Shown here: positions 52,201 to 59,917 of the stretch, piece by piece | Position numbering within the stretch: the stretch's first letter is position 1 | Layout: each line of letters begins with the position of its first letter | Origin: Pseudomonas putida | GTDB taxonomy: Bacteria > Pseudomonadota > Gammaproteobacteria > Pseudomonadales > Pseudomonadaceae | NCBI RefSeq assembly: GCF_016406145.1 | Contig: NZ_CP066306.1 | Location: 5,022,001-5,086,000 of the forward strand | Length of the DNA: 64,000 bases | Reading direction: 5' to 3' | Made by a program: the position numbers and the translations under genes | The notes under the pieces: generated by a model | Seen by the model: the letters and a program-made list of their open reading frames with translations, nothing else | The model's database searches: none | What the model was told of the DNA's origin: nothing

Positions 52201-54131
52201 TCGCTGGCAGCGAGCTTATTGCCGTCACGGTCGGCCACCAGGAACTCGAATTCCACCGGGCCGTCGCTGTCGGTTTCTTCGCCCTCGAACATGCCACGCA
52301 GGCCAGGCAGGCGCTCAGCGGGCCAGATCGGTTGTTCGAGACGACGGGTGATCGGTCGACCACCGGACTCCTGCAAGCTGGCCTGCACGGTCAACTGCAG
52401 CGGCGAGCGCGCTTCGGCCCAGCGGCTTTCGATATCGACCACTGCCTTGCCCGCCTGATCGAGGGTCACTTCATCCAGCTCCAGGTCTTGGTTCAGCTCG
52501 GTCTCGGTGACCGAACCGAACTGGTAACCCGGTAAAGCTGGCACCGCTTCGCGCAGGGGGCGCACGTACGCCTGGCCGCTCAGGCGATTGCCCGCCGCCG
52601 GCGCGCCGTAGAGGTAACGGCCATTGACCTGGACCTGCGCCGTTTCTTCGGGCGAGAGCGGTGTGCTGCTGCCCTTGAGTTCCAGCGCCAGGCGCTCAGG
52701 AAGAAAGTCTTCAACGAGGAATTCATAGACCTGCTTGCGCCCCCCTCCAAGGTCGAGCAGCAGTTGCCAACGACCGGTCGGCGCTTCTGTAGCCAGTTGC
52801 AGCTGGTATTGATAAAGGCCGCTGCCATCGGCTTCCCAGACAAACTTGCGGCTGACCTGCTCATCCGGGCGACGCACCTCCACAGTGACCGGCTGGGCCT
52901 TTACCGGCTTGCCATCCTGGTCGCGCAACAGGCCGTTGAGCAGCACCGTCTCACCCGGGCGATACAGGTCGCGCGGGCCAAAGATGAAGAGCTGCAGCGG
53001 ATTTGCCTGCGGGCCGGTGATATCGAATTCTGCCAGGTCCAGCGCTGCAGTGTTCAGGCGTAGCAGTGTGGTATGCACACCCTGGGTTGCGATCAGGGTA
53101 TCGGCCTTGGCCGTGAGCGGCAGCTGAGCATGGCCTTGGCCATCGGTCTTGGCCTGGGCCAGCAGCTTGCCCTTGTCGTCATGCAGTTCGAGGTTTACCT
53201 CCTTGAGCGCCTTGCCACCCTCCAGGGCTTGGGAGAACACGTCAAGGCGGTCGCGATAGCGGTGGGCCGATACACCGATATCGCTGAGTGTGAACAGCGT
53301 CGCCGGCTGCGAATAATCGTAGGTCCCTGAAGCGCGCATCACTGCCAGGTATACGCCCGGCTCCTGCAGCGGCTTGATCCCGGCGATCGGCAGCAACACG
53401 GTCTCACGGGTATTGCGCGCCGGGTTGAGGTCGAAACGGCCGCTGTAGACCAGGTCGGCCAGGGCCAAGGTTTCCTTGGACTGGTAGTAGTAGAGGCTGC
53501 TGTTGCGGCCCCAGTTGACCAGGAAGGTCGAGAGCATGTCCGGCTTGACCCGGAAAAACTCGACATCGACCTTGTCGACGTTCAGGGCAATCACCGGCAG
53601 GCCCTCGGCCAGCCGCGTAGGCAGCAGTGAGCCCCGGCTGGCGAAGCCGATGGTCGGCTGCATGTCGCGGGTTTCCAGGCGGGTCACCGACTCGCTTTCC
53701 AGCTGCTTGCCGTTGACAGCCAGCAGACCCTTATCGACGGTCAGCACAAGTTTGCGCTGCGGCTCGAGGTGACGCAGGCGCAGTTCCATCTGGTTGTCGG
53801 CAAGCTCCCAGGCACCGTCGACCTTGCCTTTGACGGTATCGACCAGATGGAGCTTGGCAGCGAAGTCCTGCTTTGCGTCCAGCGGTGCGGAAAAACTGAC
53901 CGAGAGGGCACTGGCGCCGTCGAGCTGCACTTCCGAGACATCCAGTACGCTGAGCTCACGGCCTTCGTAGCGTTTGGCGAGTTCGGCAGAGTCCTCGCGC
54001 TTGGGCGCCGCAGATTCGGCCGGGGTGCTTGCCGCCGTTTTTTCGGTGGCGGCAGGTGTGTCTGGCGTGGAGGAATCACAGGCACTGAGCAGGGCCAGCG
54101 CGCAGGCCAGCAACAATCCTTTGTTGAACAT
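49230..54131 (-). CDS. yfhM: Bacterial alpha-2-macroglobulin (YfhM/ECAM type lipoprotein)
   Basis: 1,633 residues. Lipoprotein signal ending LLSAC (Cys18), an Ala/Thr/Pro-rich linker, a series of macroglobulin beta domains, a bait-region area, and the thioester motif YGCLEQ at about residue 1165 followed by the alpha-helical thioester domain (about 1150-1430). It traps foreign proteases in the periplasm and is thought to act with PBP1C in repairing attacked cell walls. Length is normal for the thioester-bearing class. Its 5' end faces the MATE gene across a 118-bp palindrome. Confidence 0.95.
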   Translation of the reverse strand: MFNKGLLLACALALLSACDSSTPDTPAATEKTAASTPAESAAPKREDSAELAKRYEGRELSVLDVSEVQLDGASALSVSFSAPLDAKQDFAAKLHLVDTVKGKVDGAWELADNQMELRLRHLEPQRKLVLTVDKGLLAVNGKQLESESVTRLETRDMQPTIGFASRGSLLPTRLAEGLPVIALNVDKVDVEFFRVKPDMLSTFLVNWGRNSSLYYYQSKETLALADLVYSGRFDLNPARNTRETVLLPIAGIKPLQEPGVYLAVMRASGTYDYSQPATLFTLSDIGVSAHRYRDRLDVFSQALEGGKALKEVNLELHDDKGKLLAQAKTDGQGHAQLPLTAKADTLIATQGVHTTLLRLNTAALDLAEFDITGPQANPLQLFIFGPRDLYRPGETVLLNGLLRDQDGKPVKAQPVTVEVRRPDEQVSRKFVWEADGSGLYQYQLQLATEAPTGRWQLLLDLGGGRKQVYEFLVEDFLPERLALELKGSSTPLSPEETAQVQVNGRYLYGAPAAGNRLSGQAYVRPLREAVPALPGYQFGSVTETELNQDLELDEVTLDQAGKAVVDIESRWAEARSPLQLTVQASLQESGGRPITRRLEQPIWPAERLPGLRGMFEGEETDSDGPVEFEFLVADRDGNKLAASDLKVRLIRERRDYYWNYSQSDGWSYNYNEKFLTQNEESVNVKAGSTAKLTFQVEWGPYRVEVEDPQTGLVSSERFWAGYRAQDNAEGGAVRPDQVKLALDQPAYADGATAKVTVTPPAAGNGYLMIESSDGPLWWQEIDVPAEGKTFDVQLDKQWARHDLYISALVIRPGERKANATPKRAVGVLHLPLGRAERKLAVSLQAPEKMRPKQPLTVRIKATNADGSIPKQAHVLLSAVDVGILNITDFKTPDPYASLFGRKAYGVDQLDIYGQLIEAGQGRLASLAFGGDAAMAKGGKRPNTTVTIVARQSVPVTLNEQGEGEASVDIPDFNGELRLMAQAWTEDHFGMAEGKTVVAAPLIAELSAPRFLAGGDRTSLALDLANLSGLAQQLTVDISTEGQVSLATSTQQRIALAEGQRTTLMIPVQAQGGLGQGKVHVRVNGLQLPGEPQNIFEREWTLGVRPAYPAVLKHYRVALKDQPWTLPEADLAAFEPAGLEASLALSSRPPLNLAEQIRALEAYPYGCLEQTTSGLYPSLYADAQSLKRLGIKGEPAEVRKRKIEMGIEHLLGMQRYNGSFGLWSSDSEEEYWLTAYVTDFLLRARDQGYGVPADALKKANERLLRYLQERNLIEVDYSENAEHTRLAVQAYAALVLSRSQQAPLGALRSLFERRADARSGLPLVQLAVALDKMGDKPRSQEALQAGLGISRSKGWMADYGSSLRDQALILALLQESDLASNQVDQRLFALSDELAANRWLSTQERNALYLAGRGLLDKPESPWKARLDSAGEVREFSNGDAGMKLEGPLLASPLSVQNEGSETVYQQLTLSGYPRQAPAAGGNGMEIRREYLGMNGQVLDLHNVRSGDLVLVHLALKATDRVPDALVVDLLPAGLELENQNLAQSAASLNNASSAVKQWRESMQNASVVHQEYRDDRYVAALKLDGYGTTHLLYLARAVTPGTYRIPPPQVESMYRPNLQAVGDGQGEMTVKSR

Positions 54132-54228
54132 GGAGTGGGGACTCTAATAGGCAGCGTATGCGTGAAGGCAGCAACTATAGCGCAACGGCAGGTGGCTGGC
54201 CGTTACAATGCGGCCTATCGATCCAGAA

Positions 54229-54346
54229 GGGCCGCTATGCGCCCCAATCGCCGGCAAGCCGGCTCCCACAGGTTCCTCACCGCCTGCGAAGGCTGCGCAT
54301 TCCCTGTGGGAGCTGGCTTGCCAGCGATTGGGGCGCATAGCGGCCC
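54229..54346. repeat. 118-bp near-perfect palindrome of two inverted REPs
   Basis: Arms 54229-54272 and 54303-54346 match in 42 of 44 positions around a 30-nt centre. Each arm contains a REP core (CAAGCCGGCTCCCACAGG type). It lies between the divergent starts of yfhM and the MATE gene. This REP class differs from the GTAGGAGCGGCC type near the RAYT. Confidence 0.9.
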
Positions 54347-54365
54347 TGTTTTCCCAGGAACTCAA

Positions 54366-55703
54366 ATGTCGCAAATTGCCACCGACTGGCAGCACCGCCT
54401 CACCCACCGCAAAGTCTGGGCCCTGGCCGCGCCGATGATTCTGTCCAACATCTCGGTGCCCTTGGTGGCCCTGGTAGATAGCACGGTTATCGGTCACCTG
54501 CCCCACGCCCATCAGCTTGGCGCGGTGGCGGTGGGTGCCACGCTGTTCACTTTCATGGTCGGGCTGATGGGCTTCCTGCGCATGGGCTCCACCGGTTTCG
54601 CCGCCCAAGCCGCAGGGCGTGCCGACGGTGCTGCGTTGCGCCAGGTTCTGGTGCAAGGCCTGCTGCTGGCGGTGGGCTTTGCCTTGTTCATCGGCCTGCT
54701 CGCTCTGCCCTTAAGCCAACTGGCGCTGCACGCGATGCAACCGAGCCAAGCCTTGCAGCAATCAGCCGAGGCCTTCTTCCATACCCGCCTGCTCGGACTG
54801 CCGGCGGCGCTGGCCAGCTACGCGCTGGTCGGCTGGTTCCTCGGCACCCAGAATGCCCGAGCACCGCTTGCCATATTGCTGACCACCAACCTGCTGAACA
54901 TCGTCCTCAACCTATGGTTCGTTCTTGGCCTTGATTGGGGAGTGCTGGGGTCGGCGCGGGCGTCGGTGATCGCCGAGTGGTCGGCCGCACTGCTGGGCCT
55001 GGCCCTGACCCGCCCTGCCCTGCGCGCCTATCCCGGGCATATCGCCTGGGCGGCACTCAAGCGCTGGCAAGCCTGGCGGCCGTTGCTATCGGTCAACCGC
55101 GATATCTTCCTGCGCAGCCTGGCCTTGCAGCTGGTGTTCCTGCTTATCACCGTGCAAGGCGCGCGACTGGGCGAGGCCACGGTGGCGGCCAATGCACTGC
55201 TGTTCAACGGCCTGCTGCTCACCGCCTACGCCCTCGACGGGCTGGCGCATGCCGTGGAAGCCCTGTGCGGCCATGCTATCGGCGCCCGCGATCGCGACAC
55301 CCTGCGCCGCTCGCTGGTGGTGGCCTGTGGATGGTCATTGATTACCAGTCTGGGTTTTGCCGGGCTGTTCCTGCTGGCCGGGCATGTGTTCATCGACCTG
55401 CAGACCGATATCGAGAGTGTGCGCGCGGCCGCCTATCCGTACCTGCCGTACCTGGCGGTACTGCCATTGGTAGCGGTGTGGAGTTACTTGCTGGACGGCC
55501 TGTTCATCGGTGCCACGCGGGCGCGGGAGATGCGCAATGCAATGCTGGTTTCGGTGCTGGTTGCATTGCCGCTGGCGTGGGCCATGAGTGGGTTTGGCAA
55601 CCACGGCTTGTGGTTTGCGTTTCTCGGGTTCATGGCGTTGCGGGCGCTGACGTTGGGATGGGTGGGTTGGCGCCTGCAACGAAAAGGACTGTGGATTCAC
55701 TAA
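54366..55703 (+). CDS. dinF: DinF-type MATE efflux transporter
   Basis: 445 residues, 12 predicted helices. The N-terminus KVWALAAPMILSNISVPLVA then LVDSTVIGHL is the DinF-branch MATE signature. It probably exports organic cations or oxidised compounds with H+ or Na+. Start ATG at 54366 lies just after the REP palindrome. The last 39 codons and stop are inside copy 1 of a 299-bp tandem duplication, but the gene itself is intact. Confidence 0.92.
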   Translation: MSQIATDWQHRLTHRKVWALAAPMILSNISVPLVALVDSTVIGHLPHAHQLGAVAVGATLFTFMVGLMGFLRMGSTGFAAQAAGRADGAALRQVLVQGLLLAVGFALFIGLLALPLSQLALHAMQPSQALQQSAEAFFHTRLLGLPAALASYALVGWFLGTQNARAPLAILLTTNLLNIVLNLWFVLGLDWGVLGSARASVIAEWSAALLGLALTRPALRAYPGHIAWAALKRWQAWRPLLSVNRDIFLRSLALQLVFLLITVQGARLGEATVAANALLFNGLLLTAYALDGLAHAVEALCGHAIGARDRDTLRRSLVVACGWSLITSLGFAGLFLLAGHVFIDLQTDIESVRAAAYPYLPYLAVLPLVAVWSYLLDGLFIGATRAREMRNAMLVSVLVALPLAWAMSGFGNHGLWFAFLGFMALRALTLGWVGWRLQRKGLWIH

Positions 55704-55726
55704 TGCTGGGGCTGCCTTGCAGCCCT

Positions 55727-55811
55727 TTCGCGACGCAAGGCCGCTCCTACAGGCGACGCGGTACCGCTGTAGGAGCGGCCTTGTGTCGCGAAATGAGGGC
55801 GCAGCCCTCAT
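55727..55811. repeat. REP pair in copy 1
   Basis: TTCGCGACGCAAGGCCGCTC and its inverse around a short GCGGTACCGC centre, followed by a TGAGGGCGCAGCCCTCA palindrome. Same REP class as at 49 kb and 56.68 kb. Confidence 0.88.
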
Positions 55812-55886
55812 CTGCATACTCACAGCCACACACAATCCCAGTGAGAATACTCGCCAGCACGCTGTACCAGTCCGGCACGGATTGGA

Positions 55887-56002
55887 GTGGGTTTGGCAAC
55901 CACGGCTTGTGGTTTGCGTTTCTCGGGTTCATGGCGTTGCGGGCGCTGACGTTGGGATGGGTGGGTTGGCGCCTGCAACGAAAAAGACTGTGGATTCACT
56001 GA
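55887..56002 (+). pseudogene. Duplicated 3' fragment of the MATE gene
   Basis: Copy 2 of the tandem repeat carries the last 38 codons of the transporter (GFGNHGLWFAFLGFMALRAL onwards, ending LWIH) without a start. One substitution, Gly to Arg near the end, separates it from copy 1. Not expected to be translated. Confidence 0.88.
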
Positions 56003-56025
56003 TGCTGGGGCTGCCTTGCAGCCCT

Positions 56026-56110
56026 TTCGCGACGCAAGGCCGCTCCTACAGGCGACGCGGTACCGCTGTAGGAGCGGCCTTGTGTCGCGAAATGAGGGCG
56101 CAGCCCTCAT
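56026..56110. repeat. REP pair in copy 2
   Basis: The same inverted REPs and TGAGGGCGCAGCCCTCA palindrome as copy 1, 299 bp further on, and directly 3' of the RAYT gene. Confidence 0.88.
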
Positions 56111-56118
56111 CTGCAGCC

Positions 56119-56574
56119 TCACAGCCACACACAATCCCAGTGAGAATACTCGCCAGCACGCTGTACCAGTCCGGCACGGATTGGGTTGGCTATGATGTAT
56201 CGAGCAACGGCCCTGATGTCCTGCTCACGCCGTAACGCTCGGTCATGGAAGCCAGGTTGCCAGATACGACGCCTATCAGCTCCGGCTCGATAAAGCGCGC
56301 AACTGCTCCGAGATTTGAATGCGCACATCAATTCGCCAAGCGTTCCGTGGCCTAGCTCGATCAGCCAGTGCAGATGATCTGGCATCAAGACCCACGCTAG
56401 CGTTCGACAGCACGCTTCCTGATCGCTTAGCCGCAACTGTTGAATGGCGGCTCGGGCGAAAGGAAGATTCTTGAAGATTGGAGCGCGATTGCGGGTAACC
56501 GTTGTTAATAGATACAGCCTCCCCTGCTCCGAGTGGCGGCCTTTGCGCAAACGGTGATTGCCTTGACGGTCCAT
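56119..56574 (-). CDS. REP-associated tyrosine transposase (RAYT, Y1 family)
   Basis: 151 residues. The HUH-like pair is in VLMPDHLHWLIEL (His67, His69) and the likely catalytic Tyr126 in AVARYIIANPIRAGLV. The C-terminus YSHWDCVWL is typical of RAYTs. These single-copy enzymes nick and move REP sequences. REPs of one class flank it on both sides (56026-56110 and 56661-56703). Its last about 65 bp are also present in copy 1 of the tandem duplication. The gene looks intact. Confidence 0.92.
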   Translation of the reverse strand: MDRQGNHRLRKGRHSEQGRLYLLTTVTRNRAPIFKNLPFARAAIQQLRLSDQEACCRTLAWVLMPDHLHWLIELGHGTLGELMCAFKSRSSCALYRAGADRRRIWQPGFHDRALRREQDIRAVARYIIANPIRAGLVQRAGEYSHWDCVWL

Positions 56575-56660
56575 GTCGGTATCCCTTGAACATTGCGTTC
56601 AACGGTAGTCAGCCCCATGCAGCCGGGTACGTTTGTTCCTTTTCTTGATGTGACACCGGT

Positions 56661-56703
56661 GAGGGCTGCGCCCTCATTCGCGACGCAAGGCCGCTCCTAC
56701 AGG
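56661..56703. repeat. REP upstream of the RAYT gene
   Basis: GAGGGCTGCGCCCTC is followed by TTCGCGACGCAAGGCCGCTC, the same extended REP as downstream of the RAYT gene in opposite orientation. A partial inverse (GGAGCGGCC) at 56711-56719 completes a hairpin next to the speA stop and may serve as its transcript end. Confidence 0.85.
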
Positions 56704-56726
56704 GGTAGCAGGAGCGGCCGTGACAA

Positions 56727-58640
56727 TCACGACGACAGGTAGGAAGACCGGGTCAGCCCCAGGCGCAATGCATCGAGGAACTGGGTACGCTCGCGGGCGC
56801 TGATCTTGGCGCTGGCCACCTTGTCGCGGTAGTGGGTCATCAACTCCTCCGGCGACAGGTGCACATAGCGCAACATGTCTTCGATGGTGTCGTGGGTCTC
56901 GATACCGGCGTGGAACACGCTGCCATCGGCGTTCTGGTAAATGTTCACCGAGTCGGTATCACCGAACAGGTTGTGCATGTCACCGAGGATTTCCTGGTAG
57001 GCACCGACCAGGAACACGCCTAGCAGGTAGTCCTCACCGTCCTTGAGCGAGTGCACCGGCATGCTGGTCTCGATGCTCTGCTCGTCGACGTACTGGTTGA
57101 TCTTGCCGTCGGAGTCGCAGGTCAGGTCCTGCAGCACTGCACGGCGCAGCGGCTCTTCGTCCAGGCGGTGCAACGGGATGATCGGCAGCACCTGGCCGAT
57201 GGCCCAGGTGTCCGGCAGGCTCTGGAACACCGAGAAGTTGCAGATGTACTTGTCGGCCAGCTTGTCGTTCAGTTCGTCCAGCACCTGGCGGTGCGAGCGC
57301 TGGCGGGCCTTGAGCGAGTTGTGCAGACGACGGCACACGGCGAAGTAGCACTGCTCGGCCAGGGCCTTTTCGGCCAGGCTGATCTTGCCATCGGCATATT
57401 GCGCTGCCACGTCACCCATGTAGTGCGTGGCGCGCCAGTAGGTCTCGGTGACCATCTCGATATCGGTCGGGCCGAGCAGGTCGGCCAGCCACTGCACGGT
57501 CTCGGGCAGGCTTTCCTTGTTCTCGATGGTCGGCACGTCGTCGTTGTGTTTCTCGACGTCGGTCACCTGTATCACCAGCATGGCGTGGTGCGCAGTCAGC
57601 GAACGGCCACTCTCGGAGAAAATGTGCGGATGCGGCAAGCCCTGCGCGTCGCAGAACTCCTTGAGCATGCCCACCACCACGCCGGCATAGTCGTCCATGT
57701 CGTAGTTGATCGAACTGGCGTTGCGCGAGTGGGTACCGTCGTAGTCCACACCCAGGCCACCGCCCACGTCGATATGGTCGACCGGCAGGCCCAGGGCACG
57801 CAGCTCGCCGTAGTAGCGGATCGCTTCCTTGAAACCGTGCTGGTAGTCGGCCAGGTTGGCGATCTGTGAACCCATGTGGAAGTGCAGCAGGCGGATGCCC
57901 TGGTCCAGCCCGGCATCGCGGAAGCGCTGCACAACCGAAATCAGCTGGGCAGCAGAAAGGCCGAACTTGGACTTCTCACCACCGGTGTCTGCCCATTTGC
58001 TCGAAGCCAGCGATGACAGGCGAACGCGCAGCCCCACCTGCGGCTTGACCTTGAGTTCGGCGGCCTCTTCGATAACCAGCGCCACTTCGGACTCTTTCTC
58101 GATGACGATGAACACATTGTGGCCGAGCTTCTGGCCCATCAGCGCCAGGCGAATGAACTCGCGGTCCTTGTAGCCGTTGCAGACGATGGTGCCGCCCTTA
58201 GGGGCCAGCGCCAGCACCGCCAGCAGCTCAGGCTTGGAGCCTGCTTCCAGGCCGATGGAAACGTTCTGCGTGGCGATGATGTTCTCTACCACCGCTTCCT
58301 GTTGGTTGACCTTGATCGGGTACAGCGCGGTGTACTGGCTCTGGTACTCAAGGCGCGCGATATTGGCATCGAAGGCACCGGTCAACTGGCGCACGCGGTC
58401 CTGCAGAATGTCGGGGAAGCGGACCAGCAGCGGCAGCGACAGGCCGCTCTGGCGCAGCTCATCGACCTGCTCGAACAAGTCGATCGGCGCGCTCTGAGGG
58501 CCGTTGGGGCGTACTTCGACGCGCCCGGCCTCATTGATGGCGAAATAACCAGCGCCCCAATGGCGGATACCATAAACACTGCGGCTGTCGGCCACGGTCC
58601 ATTGGCTACCATCGTCTTTGCGTGTGCGTCGTACGGACAT
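56727..58640 (-). CDS. speA: Biosynthetic arginine decarboxylase SpeA
   Basis: 637 residues, PLP fold III. The PLP lysine is in [10 protein letters not shown], the glycine-rich phosphate loop in [13 protein letters not shown], the substrate helix residues in LHFHMGSQI, and the catalytic Cys in LTCDSDGKI. It makes agmatine from arginine for putrescine synthesis. Length equals that of Pseudomonas SpeA. Single gene with about 150 bp on its 5' side. Confidence 0.97.
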   Translation of the reverse strand: MSVRRTRKDDGSQWTVADSRSVYGIRHWGAGYFAINEAGRVEVRPNGPQSAPIDLFEQVDELRQSGLSLPLLVRFPDILQDRVRQLTGAFDANIARLEYQSQYTALYPIKVNQQEAVVENIIATQNVSIGLEAGSKPELLAVLALAPKGGTIVCNGYKDREFIRLALMGQKLGHNVFIVIEKESEVALVIEEAAELKVKPQVGLRVRLSSLASSKWADTGGEKSKFGLSAAQLISVVQRFRDAGLDQGIRLLHFHMGSQIANLADYQHGFKEAIRYYGELRALGLPVDHIDVGGGLGVDYDGTHSRNASSINYDMDDYAGVVVGMLKEFCDAQGLPHPHIFSESGRSLTAHHAMLVIQVTDVEKHNDDVPTIENKESLPETVQWLADLLGPTDIEMVTETYWRATHYMGDVAAQYADGKISLAEKALAEQCYFAVCRRLHNSLKARQRSHRQVLDELNDKLADKYICNFSVFQSLPDTWAIGQVLPIIPLHRLDEEPLRRAVLQDLTCDSDGKINQYVDEQSIETSMPVHSLKDGEDYLLGVFLVGAYQEILGDMHNLFGDTDSVNIYQNADGSVFHAGIETHDTIEDMLRYVHLSPEELMTHYRDKVASAKISARERTQFLDALRLGLTRSSYLSS

Positions 58641-58789
58641 TCAAGTCCCCTATAAAGTCGAAAACACTGCCCCACATGGTGGCGGGCGCAGTGTAAAAGC
58701 TGGAAATGACGATTCATCCGTGCCCAGGAATAGACCCTGGTCACGGGAACGAGTTTAGAAAGCGCTGGGCAAAAAATCGCGTGATGGCC

Positions 58790-59161
58790 TCAGCCCCCGG
58801 ACTTTTTCGCCTTGAAACCCTGTTTGGTCAGCTCGCCGATCAACAGCTCGACATGGTCGCCCTGGATCTCGATAACCCCGTCCTTCAGGGCACCACCGGT
58901 ACCGCAGCGGCGCTTGAGGGTGGTGGCCAGCTCCTTGAGCTGGTCTGGCGGCAGCGGCACGCCGGTGACAGTGGTCACGGTCTTGCCGCCACGGCCTTTG
59001 CTCTCACGGCGAACACGGGCGATGCCGTCGCCTTCGGGGATGGTTTGCTGCTTGCAGATGCAGGCATCCACCGGCTGGCTACAGTCGGGGCAGTGCCGAC
59101 CGGCGTCGGTGGAGAACACGAGACCGCCAAGGGCGGAAAAGGAAGAAGCTTTCTTGGCCAC
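58790..59161 (-). CDS. yciH: YciH/SUI1-family translation factor
   Basis: 123 residues. N-terminal Cys pairs (HCPDCSQPVDACIC) form a putative zinc site; the SUI1 domain (about 50-120) has RRESKGRGGKTVTTVTGVPL and KRRCGTGGALKDG, the eIF1 signature. It binds the 30S subunit and affects initiation fidelity. The start is a GTG at 59159-59161 with GAGGAA 6 bp upstream; the longer ATG-led frame to 59386 gives a non-homologous extension and is rejected. Confidence 0.92.
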   Translation of the reverse strand: MAKKASSFSALGGLVFSTDAGRHCPDCSQPVDACICKQQTIPEGDGIARVRRESKGRGGKTVTTVTGVPLPPDQLKELATTLKRRCGTGGALKDGVIEIQGDHVELLIGELTKQGFKAKKSGG

Positions 59162-59378
59162 TTTTGTTCCTCTGTGCTGAGGACAAAAACTGGTCGGCAT
59201 GAGCCGACCGCGAAGCCCCACTCTGGCAGGGGCGGCGCTACTGCCGCAAGATCCTGCAACAGCCCGAAAAGGGCGCGCAGTGTAACGATAAATCAGGTGA
59301 TTGCTAAGTACCGGAATGCGCCATTTTGCGAAAGATTTGCGACCCATGGGACCCTGGGACCGCAAAGCGGCCCCAGCC

Positions 59379-59915
59379 TTAGCCAAGACTGACCTTGTAC
59401 CGCTGCAGCGCCGCCAGCGAGTCCGGACAGTAGGGCTTGCTGAGGCTTTCTGCCTCAGCTTGGGCGAGGCTGATGAACCTCGCCTCGCTCACCTCTTCAG
59501 GCTGCAACCGCAGAGGCGCGTCCGACACAGCCGAATACACCGCGCACCACAACCGGTTGTCGGGCTGGTCGAAGTAGAACCGTTCGTGGAAACGCAACTC
59601 GGCGCCCTCGATGCCCAACTCCTCGGCCAGCTCACGGGCCGCCGAGTCGGCATACGCCTCCCCCGCCGCCACCATGCCGCCTGCGGCCACATCCCAATAG
59701 CCCGGATACAGCGCCTTGCTCAAAGTACGCCGGTGTACGCACAGCTCACCGGCGCCATTGAACAGCAGAATGAAGGTACAACGGCCAATCAGACCACGCC
59801 CGCGAAGCTCAGCCCTGGGCAGCGCTCCAAGCACCTGGTCGGCTTCGTCCACCCAGGCGACCAGTTCGCGGTCGGAAGCCGCCCGGTGGGCGGCCTCGTT
59901 AGGGCTTATTGCCAT
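59379..59915 (-). CDS. Nudix hydrolase (YfcD-like)
   Basis: 178 residues. A full Nudix box, GMVAAGEAYADSAARELAEE then LGI, fits Gx5Ex7REUxEExGU. The preceding RCTFILLFNGAGELCVHRR and the later FYFDQPDNRLWCAVY resemble YfcD, related to isopentenyl-diphosphate isomerase. Substrate unknown. It begins 2 bp after the DUF2333 gene, so they are coupled. Confidence 0.92.
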   Translation of the reverse strand: MAISPNEAAHRAASDRELVAWVDEADQVLGALPRAELRGRGLIGRCTFILLFNGAGELCVHRRTLSKALYPGYWDVAAGGMVAAGEAYADSAARELAEELGIEGAELRFHERFYFDQPDNRLWCAVYSAVSDAPLRLQPEEVSEARFISLAQAEAESLSKPYCPDSLAALQRYKVSLG

Positions 59916-59917
59916 GT

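Larger units (their letters stand above)
55586..56183. repeat. 299-bp direct tandem duplication
   Basis: Copy 1 (55586-55884) and copy 2 (55885-56183) are nearly identical; I see about five differences. Each copy holds the 3' end of the MATE gene, an inverted REP pair, and the last codons of the RAYT gene on the minus strand. The joint at 55885 joins RAYT-internal sequence (GGATTGG) to MATE-internal sequence (AGTGGGTTTGGC). GGGTTTGGC and GGGTTGGC at the two ends give a short shared stretch that may have allowed the duplication. Confidence 0.95.

Noticed and set aside
54935..56002. A 355-codon plus-strand frame across the MATE gene end and the duplication
   Set aside because: It starts out of frame within the MATE gene and only enters the true frame in copy 2 by chance of the repeat length; it is a shadow frame plus the duplicated fragment.
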